Shown here: one piece after another, positions 1-5,374 of the stretch
Layout: every line of letters starts with the position of its first letter
Position numbering within the stretch: the first letter of the stretch is position 1
Assembly (NCBI GenBank): GCA_030446955.1
Contig: JAUJMG010000178.1
Coordinates: forward strand, 1 to 5,886
Reading direction: 5' to 3'
Length of the DNA stretch: 5,886 nt
Origin: Thermomicrobiales bacterium
GTDB taxonomy: Bacteria > Chloroflexota > Chloroflexia > Thermomicrobiales > UBA6265
Program-made: the position numbers and the translations under genes
Notes under the pieces: generated by a model
What the model was told of the DNA's origin: nothing
Seen by the model: the letters and a program-made list of their open reading frames with translations, nothing else
Databases searched by the model: none

Positions 1-353
1 GGGCCGAGAAGAACAGCAACAAGACCTTCCTCGGCATGTGGTGGTCGGACCCGACGAGCGCGCTCAACGACCCCGATGGCATGATGTGGCGCCTTCTCGC
101 CCCAGGCGGTGCCCAGGACTACTGGCGCCAGGAAGAGTTTGACCGCCTCGGCATGGAGGCCCGAACAAGCCTGGACCCGGCGCTTCGGGAGCAGAACTAC
201 CGGCGGATGTTCGAGATCTTCCGCGAGAACCTGCCCTGGATCCCGGTGATCCAACCGCTGGAGTCCTACGGCGTCTCGAACTCCATCGAGTGGTACCCCT
301 TCTCCAACCAGTACTTCAACCTTCGCGCCGACAACCTGCACCTGGCGCAGTAA
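1..353 (+). CDS. ABC transporter solute-binding protein, family 5 (peptide/nickel type), 3' end only
   Basis: This is the C-terminal 116 residues of an extracytoplasmic substrate-binding protein; the reading frame enters the window open (first full codon at base 3) and ends at TAA 351-353. Such proteins capture oligopeptides, nickel complexes, sugars or similar solutes and deliver them to an ABC permease pair. Visible family traits are the tryptophan- and aspartate-rich stretch GMWWSDPTSALNDPDG, then a helix of the type FDRLGMEARTSLDP...R..NYRRMFEIF, then LPWIPVIQP and a closing YFNLRADNLHLAQ. This order (helix 'ar...D...R...Y....i...lp.iPl') is typical of the SBP_bac_5 C-terminus. The signal peptide and most of the binding pocket lie upstream and cannot be seen, so the substrate is unknown. 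The two permease genes that follow on the same strand support the assignment and an operon. Confidence 0.9.
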   Translation, partial: AEKNSNKTFLGMWWSDPTSALNDPDGMMWRLLAPGGAQDYWRQEEFDRLGMEARTSLDPALREQNYRRMFEIFRENLPWIPVIQPLESYGVSNSIEWYPFSNQYFNLRADNLHLAQ

Positions 354-380
354 GTCGTCGAGGATTCCGCAGCCGGAACA

Positions 381-437
381 GGAGAGGATGGTGGGTCGCA
401 TGGACGTCAGACATGCGGCGTGCCCGCCGTCCTCTCC
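381..437 (+). promoter_or_regulatory. Intercistronic stem-loop between binding-protein and permease genes
   Basis: Bases 381-391 (GGAGAGGATGG) pair with 427-437 (CCGTCCTCTCC) over 11 bp with one G-U. Nested inside, CGCATG (397-402) pairs with CATGCG (412-417) around a 9-base loop. No T-run follows, so this does not look like a full intrinsic terminator. In known binding-protein operons such as malE-malF, hairpins at this position protect the upstream message and lower permease expression. That role is inferred here from position and structure only. Confidence 0.6.
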
Positions 438-471
438 TCGTCCCGGGTGCTGCTTCCTGAGGACACCGTAG

Positions 472-1389
472 ATGGGACGGTTCCTGCTTCTCCGGCTCCT
501 GCGCACGGTCATCGTTGTCTGGGGGGTGGTCACGGTCGTCTTTGTGGTGGCGCGGCTCTCCGGGGACCCGATCTCGCTCCTGGTCGCCCCGGAGACGCCG
601 CCCGCCGAGATTCAAGCCCTGCGAGACCGTCTCGGTCTCAACGACCCCCTGCCGATCCAGTACGCCGTCTTCCTCCGCCAGGCCGTGCAAGGTGACTTCG
701 GCACGTCCCTGCGGTATCGGCAAGACGCCTTGCAGGTCGTGCTCGACCGTGTCCCGGCGACACTGCAGATTGCCGCCGCGGCGTTCGCGTTCGCGGTGCT
801 AGTCGCCTTGCCGGTCGGCATCCTCTCGGCGGTGCGGCCGAATTCGATTTTCGACAACGTGGCGATGCTGCTCGCACTAGTCGGTCAGGCCGTGCCGACG
901 TTCTTCCTCGGCATCGTCCTCATCCTGCTCTTCGCGGTGCGCTTCGGGTGGTTCCCCACCTCGGGGCTCGGTTCCCCTGCCGGGCTGGTCCTGCCCGCGA
1001 TCACGCTCGGGGCGTTTGCCGCGGCCAGCATTGCCCGGCTCACCCGCTCCGCGATGCTGGAGGTGCTTGGGCAGGACTACGTCCGGACCGCCCGCGCCAA
1101 GGGATTGGGCGAGCGGTCGGTGGTGCGGGGGCACGCGCTGCGGAACGCGCTGGTGCCGGTGGTCACGATCATGGGGTTGCAGTTCGGCACGCTGCTCGGT
1201 GGCTCGGTGGTCACCGAGACCGTCTTCGCGCTTCCGGGCATTGGCCGGCTGATCATCCAATCCATCGGCAACCGGGACTACCCGGTGGTCCAGGCAGGAG
1301 TCTTTCTGATCGCGGTTGCCTTCGTGGTGGTGAATTTGGTGGTGGATGTGCTCTACGCCGTGCTCGACCCCCGGATCCGGCTCGGATGA
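472..1389 (+). CDS. ABC transporter permease, DppB/OppB/GsiB-operon type (first permease subunit)
   Basis: A 305-residue integral membrane subunit of a peptide/nickel-type ABC importer; it pairs with the next gene's product to form the translocation channel. ATG 472 is preceded by a GAGGA ribosome-binding site at 459-463, 8 bases away. The N-terminus MGRFLLLRLLRTVIVVWGVV is the usual first membrane helix (about 8-28) of DppB-like proteins. Next come the conserved periplasmic segment with RDRLGLNDPLPIQYAVFL (51-68) and GDFGTSL (74-80), then helices near 98-120, 130-157, 170-190, 230-247 and 275-297. The EAA loop that contacts the ATPase is DYVRTARAKGLGERSVV at 202-218, followed by RNALVPV. VTETVFALPGIGRL (247-260) and the DPRIR C-terminus are family hallmarks. 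Length is normal (about 300-340). The substrate cannot be read from the permease. Confidence 0.95.
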   Translation: MGRFLLLRLLRTVIVVWGVVTVVFVVARLSGDPISLLVAPETPPAEIQALRDRLGLNDPLPIQYAVFLRQAVQGDFGTSLRYRQDALQVVLDRVPATLQIAAAAFAFAVLVALPVGILSAVRPNSIFDNVAMLLALVGQAVPTFFLGIVLILLFAVRFGWFPTSGLGSPAGLVLPAITLGAFAAASIARLTRSAMLEVLGQDYVRTARAKGLGERSVVRGHALRNALVPVVTIMGLQFGTLLGGSVVTETVFALPGIGRLIIQSIGNRDYPVVQAGVFLIAVAFVVVNLVVDVLYAVLDPRIRLG

Positions 1390-2375
1390 GCGCCCGACCT
1401 TCTGCCCGGGAGGAGCCGGAGCGGGTGCTGCCGGCGGTGGCCGTGGGCAGCGCGCTCGCGGCCCCGCACGGCGAGGAAGTGCCGGCAGGTGCAGCCCTTG
1501 CCAGGGCCGCCCGCACGCGGCGCCGGTTCCGGCCCGAGGCGGTGCCGGCCTACGTCTACGTCTTTGGGGTAATGCTGCTCCTGATTGTGCTAGCCGCTCT
1601 CTTCGCGCCCCTCGTCGCGCCTCACGAGCCATTTGACCAGTCGTTGCGAAATCGGCTCGATCCCCCGGTTTGGATGGATGGCGGAAGCAGCGAGTATCTC
1701 CTCGGCACCGACCGTCTCGGGCAAGACATCCTCAGCCGGATCATCTACGGCGCTCGGACCTCGCTCCTGATCGGTGTCGTCGCCCTGCTGATCGGCGGCA
1801 CAATCGGCACGACGGCGGGTTTGGTGGCGGGCTACGCGGGAGGCTGGCTGGACGAGGCCATCATGACGGTGGCAGATATCCAGCTCGCGTTCCCGTTCGT
1901 CCTCCTGGCAATCGCCGTGATCGCCGTCCTTGGCACGAGCCTCACCGTGTTGGTGGTCGTCGTAGGGTTGAGTGGGTGGGTTACCTATGCCCGGATCACG
2001 CGGGCGCGCGTGCTGATGCTGAAGGAGATCGGCTTCGTCGAGGCCGTCCGCAGCGTCGGGGCGAGCAACTGGCGGATCCTGCTGCGCCACATTCTGCCGA
2101 ACACGCTCTCGGCGCTGATTGTGCTCGGGAGCCTGGAACTGGCGCGGTTGATCATCCTGGAGGCGACGCTCTCCTTCCTCGGCCTGGGCGTGCCGCCAAG
2201 GACAACCCCGAGTTGGGGTTCGATGATCGGCGAGGGGCGAGAGTATCTGGGGTCGAACACGGGCTGGTGGATCTCCGTCTTCCCTGGCGTGGTCCTCTTC
2301 GTCACCGCCCTCGGCGTCTCCCGCATCGGCGACTGGGTTCGCGACGCCCTCGATCCGACCCTCCGCACCGCCTGA
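1386..2375 (+). CDS. ABC transporter permease, DppC/OppC type (second permease subunit)
   Basis: A 329-residue second permease subunit. ATG 1386 overlaps the previous stop by ATGA, and no good ribosome-binding site is seen, so translational coupling is likely. The reading frame continues open upstream to 948, but that part lies inside the first permease gene and is not credible. Residues 1-53 are an Ala/Arg/Glu-rich cytoplasmic tail, long for the family. Helix 1 is about 56-78 (YVFGVMLLLIVLAALFAPLV). The DppC hallmark LLGTDRLGQDILSRIIYGAR is at 105-124. Further helices lie near 126-150, 163-183, 185-200, 242-262 and 296-314. The EAA loop is EAVRSVGASNWRILLRHILP at 219-238, and LEATLSFLGLGV..P..SWG (258-278) is also characteristic. 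The gene ends at TGA 2373-2375 and no ATPase gene follows. Confidence 0.95.
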   Translation: MSARPSAREEPERVLPAVAVGSALAAPHGEEVPAGAALARAARTRRRFRPEAVPAYVYVFGVMLLLIVLAALFAPLVAPHEPFDQSLRNRLDPPVWMDGGSSEYLLGTDRLGQDILSRIIYGARTSLLIGVVALLIGGTIGTTAGLVAGYAGGWLDEAIMTVADIQLAFPFVLLAIAVIAVLGTSLTVLVVVVGLSGWVTYARITRARVLMLKEIGFVEAVRSVGASNWRILLRHILPNTLSALIVLGSLELARLIILEATLSFLGLGVPPRTTPSWGSMIGEGREYLGSNTGWWISVFPGVVLFVTALGVSRIGDWVRDALDPTLRTA

Positions 2376-2378
2376 CGC

Positions 2379-2394
2379 CCGGGGTGCCCCCCGG
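2379..2394 (+). terminator. Possible terminator hairpin after the permease operon
   Basis: CCGGGG (2379-2384) and CCCCGG (2389-2394) form a perfect 6-bp GC stem with a 4-base loop, 4 bases after the stop codon. No T-run follows (ATTCTGG), so termination by this hairpin alone is doubtful. Position right after the operon's last gene is the main support. Confidence 0.35.
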
Positions 2395-2480
2395 ATTCTG
2401 GACAAGGATTCGGGTTTCTCCAGTTCCTAGCGGCCGTGGCGACGTGGGATCCCCGAGTCTTCCATCGCGTTCCTCGTTGG

Positions 2481-2515
2481 TTCTCCAGGCGCGTGGTGCC
2501 GATGTACACTAGTGT
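2481..2515 (+). promoter_or_regulatory. Possible promoter with overlapping palindromic operator upstream of the RusA-family gene
   Basis: TACACT (2505-2510) is a fair -10 hexamer. The best -35 at suitable distance, TTCTCC (2481-2486, 18-base gap), is weak; a better hexamer, TTGGTT at 2477, is 22 bases away. The perfect 10-base palindrome ACACTAGTGT (2506-2515) overlaps the -10 and the likely start site, where a repressor dimer could act. A transcript from here would carry a leader of about 160 bases before the coding start at 2679. Confidence 0.35.
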
Positions 2516-2551
2516 CCGTACGCCTGTCAGGGAGGGCAGAGGGTTACGGGA

Positions 2552-2663
2552 CGAGTTGGTTGAGCCGCGCTGCGACGGGAACCGTGCTCGGTGTCTCGCC
2601 TCCAGGGCGACCCACTGGGTCGTCCCTACGAACGGTCCCGTTTCGTTGCGCGGCACCGTCTCG
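2552..2663 (+). promoter_or_regulatory. Long imperfect stem-loop in the leader of the RusA-family gene
   Basis: Nested complementary segments span 112 bases: 2552-2555 with 2660-2663, 2557-2560 with 2655-2658, GCCGCGC 2564-2570 with GCGCGGC 2648-2654, 2574-2580 with 2636-2642, 2582-2585 with 2632-2635 (A2581 bulged), and an apical hairpin AGGGCGACCC 2604-2613 with 2617-2627 (T2623 bulged, loop ACT). I count 36 pairs, three of them in the outer and middle stems being G-U or next to mismatches. The structure ends 4 bases before the GGAGG ribosome-binding site at 2668-2672. It could be a leader RNA controlling translation, a small RNA, or a DNA inverted repeat. I could not match it to a known riboswitch family. 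Confidence 0.5.
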
Positions 2664-2678
2664 GGGTGGAGGTGGGGC

Positions 2679-3164
2679 ATGCCGAGCAATGGAGAGAAGC
2701 CGTCAGGCCCGATAGCGCCGGTCTCTCTGGCGTTGACCCTGCCCCTGCCGCCGGGCGTCAATAACCAGTACGTCACCGTCGGGCGGCGGCGGGTTTTGAG
2801 CAAAACGGCGCAGGTGTTCAAGCGGGACGCGACGAAGGCGATCGAGCGGGCACGCCGGGATGGCGTCGTGACCCCAGGGGCGGAGGCGGCGCTGCGGGAT
2901 GCGTTGCTTGGGGTCTACCTGACCTTCTACTTCGAGACTCCCATGCGTCGCGACCTGGACGGTGGTCTCAAAATCGCCCTTGACGCCTTGTGCGGCGCGC
3001 TCGGACTGGACGACCGCGCGGTCGTGGACCTCCACCTTACCAAACGGATCGATCCCCTCCACCCCCGGGTCGAGATTGAATTGGAAACCATCTCTGACTG
3101 GAGCTTCGACCGCTCCTATGTCTACCTCGGCGCTCCTGCCACCGAGCCTGACACATCCACGTAG
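2679..3164 (+). CDS. RusA-family Holliday junction resolvase (crossover junction endodeoxyribonuclease)
   Basis: A 161-residue protein with the RusA fold signature. RusA enzymes are dimeric, Mg-dependent nucleases that cut four-way DNA junctions symmetrically. The N-terminal motif LPLPPGVNNQYVTVGRRR (21-38) matches the E. coli RusA 'LPWPPSNNRY' region. The active-site segment RRDLDGGLKIALDAL (90-104) aligns with RRDLDNLQKAAFDAL and supplies Asp92, Asp94 and Lys98. LGLDDRAVVDL (109-119) supplies Asp112, equivalent to E. coli Asp91. So all catalytic residues are present; the Asn after the second Asp is Gly here. The protein carries about 25 residues beyond the usual VEIELE ending. ATG 2679 was chosen because GGAGG (2668-2672) sits 6 bases upstream; the frame is open back to 2436, but that part lacks the family's features and overlaps the structured leader. 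No phage genes are nearby, although RusA is often prophage-borne. Confidence 0.85.
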   Translation: MPSNGEKPSGPIAPVSLALTLPLPPGVNNQYVTVGRRRVLSKTAQVFKRDATKAIERARRDGVVTPGAEAALRDALLGVYLTFYFETPMRRDLDGGLKIALDALCGALGLDDRAVVDLHLTKRIDPLHPRVEIELETISDWSFDRSYVYLGAPATEPDTST

Positions 3165-3186
3165 GCGAATCCGAAGGTTTGCCTGC
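3161..3186 (+). terminator. Hairpin overlapping the stop codon of the RusA-family gene
   Basis: GTAGGCGAA (3161-3169, containing the TAG stop) pairs with TTTGCCTGC (3178-3186) over 9 bp with two G-U pairs. Two more pairs (3171-3172 with 3176-3177) extend the stem around a GAA loop, with T3170 bulged. No T-run follows. A terminator or 3'-end-stabilising role is likely from position. Confidence 0.4.
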
Positions 3187-3235
3187 CGCCGTATCCCGCC
3201 GTGACGCTGAGCAGCCTATTTCGGTGCCCAGGGGT

Positions 3236-3284
3236 TGAGGTCATGCGCGACGGTGTCCTGGCGGCGCCGGGTAGAATGACCTCA
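3236..3284 (+). promoter_or_regulatory. Probable guaA promoter region within a 9-base inverted repeat
   Basis: TAGAAT (3272-3277) is a good -10 hexamer; no convincing -35 is seen 16-18 bases upstream (GACGGT at 3249-3254 is the best). A perfect inverted repeat, TGAGGTCAT (3236-3244) and ATGACCTCA (3276-3284), brackets the region with arm centres 40 bases apart, about four helical turns. The right arm overlaps the -10. This geometry suits a dimeric or looping regulator, but none is identified. Confidence 0.4.
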
Positions 3285-3334
3285 CCGTAGACAGGCAGAG
3301 ATGGGCCTCGGGTCCCACGACGTGTCGCGGACGT

Positions 3335-3343
3335 GGAGAGGAG
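3335..3343 (+). promoter_or_regulatory. Ribosome-binding site fixing the GTG start of guaA
   Basis: GGAGAGGAG at 3335-3343 ends 9 bases before GTG 3353. It matters because there is no other in-frame start between 3353 and the conserved core. The site lies in or beside a possible stem: GGTCCCACG-type bases 3311-3319 can pair with CGTGG 3332-3336 and GACC 3343-3346, leaving AGAGGA as a bulge. Confidence 0.7.
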
Positions 3344-3352
3344 ACCTCCCAG

Positions 3353-5053
3353 GTGAGTTCGAGTTCCCCAACCCACCCTGATGCCGCGCTTGCTCCTGAT
3401 CCGGATGACGGGATCGCTGTCGATCCCACGGAAGGGCACGTCGAGACGGTCGAGCCCCCCATTGCCGAATCGGCTCACCTGCTGGGGCAGGATGTCCCGG
3501 ATAAGGCGGCCGTAGACGCTGTCGTGGTGCTCGACTTCGGCTCTCAGTACAGCCAACTCATCACCCGCCGAGTGCGGGAGTGCGGCGTCTACTGCGAGTT
3601 GGTTCCACATGATGCCCCGTGGTCGGACATCGAGCCGCTGCACCCGAAGGGGGTGATCCTCTCTGGCGGGCCGGCGAGCGTCTACGCCCCCGACGCGCCC
3701 CACCTGCCGGAATGGGTGCTGGATCCGGCGCGGCAGTTGCCGGTGCTCGGCATCTGCTACGGGATGCAGTTGCTGGCGGACGCCCTCGGCGGGGAGGTGG
3801 CGCCGGCGGACCGCCGCGAGTACGGCCCGGCCACGATCACGGTCGCTGGGGACGGTTCTTCTCCGCTCTTCACCGGCCTGCCGACCGATCTCGCGGTCTG
3901 GATGAGTCATGGAGACCACATCGAGGTGCCGCCGCCGGGCTTCACGGTGCTGGCCCGTTCGGCGAACTCTCCCGTCGCCGCGATTGGGCGGGACGGGCTC
4001 GTCGGGCTCCAGTTCCACCCGGAGGTCGCCCACACCCCGCTCGGGAAGGCGATCATCGAGAACTTCCTGCTCCGGATCTGCGGCTGCGAGGCAACCTGGA
4101 GCCCGGAGTCCTTTATCGAGGCCGCGACGCGGGATGTGCGAGAGCGGGTGGGCGACGGGCGGGTCCTGCTCGGCCTGAGTGGGGGTGTGGACTCCTCCGT
4201 CGCCGCGGCGCTGATCCACCGGGCCATCGGCGACCAGCTGACGCCGGTCTTCGTCGACAATGGGCTGCTCCGGCTTGGCGAGGTGGACCTGGTGCGGGAG
4301 GTGTTTGCCCGTCACTTCGGGATGGATCTGGTCTACGTCGACGCCCGGGAGCGGTTCCTGCGCCGCCTCGTGGGGGTGACCGACCCTGAGGCCAAACGGG
4401 TCATTGTTGGGGAAGAGTTTGTCCGCGTCTTTGAGGCGGAGGCTGAGAGGGCCGGCCCGTTCGATTTCCTAGCCCAGGGAACGCTCTACCCTGACGTGAT
4501 CGAGAGCACCACCGCCGACACCAAAGCCGCCGCCAAGATCAAAACTCACCACAACGTGGGCGGGCTGCCGGCCGACATGCGCTTCCGCCTGGTCGAGCCC
4601 CTCAAGTTTCTCTTCAAGGACGAGGTGCGGGCCGTCGGGCGCGCGCTGGGGCTGCCGGACGAGATCGTGGAGCGGCAGCCGTTCCCAGGACCAGGATTGG
4701 CGGTGCGCCTGCTTGGCGAGGTCAGGGAGCCGGACCTTGACCTGCTCCGCCGCGCCGACGCCATCGTCCGGGAAGAGGTCGAGGCAGCGGGACTGGCGCG
4801 GGACGTCTGGCAGTATTTCGCGGTGCTGCTGCCGGTCGACTCGACGGGCGTGATGGGCGACTACCGGACCTACGCTCGGGTCTGCGCTGTTCGTGCCGTA
4901 GCCAGCCAGGATGCGATGACCGCGGACTGGGCTCGCCTCCCGTATGACCTGCTGGCGCGGATGAGCAACCGGATCGTCAATGAGGTCCGTGGCATCAATC
5001 GCATCGTCTACGACATAACCTCCAAACCTCCCGCCACGATCGAGTGGGAATAG
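3353..5053 (+). CDS. guaA: GMP synthase (glutamine-hydrolysing)
   Basis: A complete 566-residue GuaA, which converts XMP to GMP using glutamine and ATP in cytoplasmic purine synthesis. The class I glutamine amidotransferase domain (about 57-245) begins LDFGSQYSQLITRRVRE and carries the triad: Cys135 in GICYGMQL, His222 and Glu224 in QFHPEV. The ATP pyrophosphatase domain (about 248-440) has the P-loop LSGGVDSS (275-282), VDNGLLR (301-307) and AQGTLYPDVIES (374-385). The C-terminal dimerisation/XMP-binding part (441-566) has PFPGPGLAVRLLGE, VMGDYRTY and the invariant ending KPPATIEWE. Catalytic motifs are all intact. It is about 40 residues longer than E. coli GuaA (525) because residues 1-53 form an acidic, Pro/Asp/Glu-rich extension. 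The GTG start at 3353 is supported by its ribosome-binding site, and no in-frame start lies between it and GTG codons at residues 58-59, inside the core. Confidence 0.98.
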   Translation: MSSSSPTHPDAALAPDPDDGIAVDPTEGHVETVEPPIAESAHLLGQDVPDKAAVDAVVVLDFGSQYSQLITRRVRECGVYCELVPHDAPWSDIEPLHPKGVILSGGPASVYAPDAPHLPEWVLDPARQLPVLGICYGMQLLADALGGEVAPADRREYGPATITVAGDGSSPLFTGLPTDLAVWMSHGDHIEVPPPGFTVLARSANSPVAAIGRDGLVGLQFHPEVAHTPLGKAIIENFLLRICGCEATWSPESFIEAATRDVRERVGDGRVLLGLSGGVDSSVAAALIHRAIGDQLTPVFVDNGLLRLGEVDLVREVFARHFGMDLVYVDARERFLRRLVGVTDPEAKRVIVGEEFVRVFEAEAERAGPFDFLAQGTLYPDVIESTTADTKAAAKIKTHHNVGGLPADMRFRLVEPLKFLFKDEVRAVGRALGLPDEIVERQPFPGPGLAVRLLGEVREPDLDLLRRADAIVREEVEAAGLARDVWQYFAVLLPVDSTGVMGDYRTYARVCAVRAVASQDAMTADWARLPYDLLARMSNRIVNEVRGINRIVYDITSKPPATIEWE

Positions 5054-5152
5054 TCGAGGCTGAGGCTCCCGTTCATGTCGATGTCTCGGCTACGAGGAGG
5101 GCTGACTCAACTCCACGTCATCGAGTGGCACTCAGTAGGCTCCGCGACGCGC

Positions 5153-5175
5153 TGTTGGGCAACGCTTGCCCGACA
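5153..5175 (+). terminator. Strong 10-bp hairpin about 100 bases after guaA
   Basis: TGTTGGGCAA (5153-5162) pairs with TTGCCCGACA (5166-5175) over 10 bp with one G-U and a CGC loop. Neither strand has a T-run after it. It may terminate guaA transcription, but its right arm also supplies the -35 of the next promoter-like site, so it could equally be an operator. Confidence 0.45.
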
Positions 5176-5195
5176 CACGAGAAGGTCGGTATAGT
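5166..5195 (+). promoter_or_regulatory. Probable sigma-70-type promoter for the downstream membrane-protein gene
   Basis: TTGCCC (5166-5171) and TATAGT (5190-5195) match the -35 and -10 consensus at 4 and 5 of 6 bases, with an 18-base spacer. It is the best promoter-like pair in the window. Transcription would start near 5202, giving a leader of about 170 bases. Confidence 0.5.
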
Positions 5196-5374
5196 GCCAT
5201 TCGTGCGCCGGCCTCTCGGCACGACTGGCAGCTATGTCATTCCGATGGGTGCTCGATTCCCGCGGCGCCACTGGCTGATCTCCCGCGCCCCCGCCCCTGG
5301 CTGTTGATCCCGCTGCGATCTCCCAAGCCTGATCCATGTGGCGGTGCGCTCGCCCGCGAAAAGGGGCTTTGATC
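5196..5374 (+). other. Non-coding leader with a hairpin and imperfect direct repeats
   Basis: No gene is supported between guaA and the last reading frame. At the likely 5' end of the transcript, TCGTG (5201-5205) pairs with CACGA (5220-5224) and CCG (5208-5210) with CGG (5217-5219), leaving a 2-base bulge. Further on, CTGGCTGATCTCCCGC (5271-5286) is repeated imperfectly as CTGGCTGTTGATCCCGC (5297-5313), with a third partial copy GATCTCCC at 5317-5324. No known riboswitch motif was recognised. Confidence 0.3.

Noticed and set aside
948..1385. Upstream extension of the second permease frame
   Set aside because: It would overlap the first permease almost entirely, and its translation is Arg/Pro-rich with no homology; the ATGA overlap start at 1386 is normal for the family.
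877..2405. Long minus-strand open frames (877-1632 and 1590-2405) across the permease genes
   Set aside because: Low-complexity Arg/Gly/Pro/Asp-rich translations opposite two well-conserved permeases; shadows of the coding strand.
2572..2627. Weak resemblance to cobalamin-riboswitch boxes (GGGAA, CCACTG)
   Set aside because: The order and spacing of the conserved boxes are wrong, and the downstream gene has no link to cobalamin.
2436..2678. Earlier start for the RusA-family protein at 2436
   Set aside because: The added 81 residues show no RusA features, contain the palindrome and structured leader, and have no ribosome-binding site as good as the one before 2679.
3122..4315. Antisense open frame of 397 codons opposite guaA
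   Set aside because: It lies opposite a clearly real guaA, its translation is rich in Arg, Gly and Pro with no family motif, and such frames arise from strong third-position G/C bias.
5203..5271. tRNA-like segment ending GCTCGATTCCCGCGGCGCCA
   Set aside because: The T-arm stem does not pair properly, the acceptor stem needs a bulge, and no anticodon arm could be formed.
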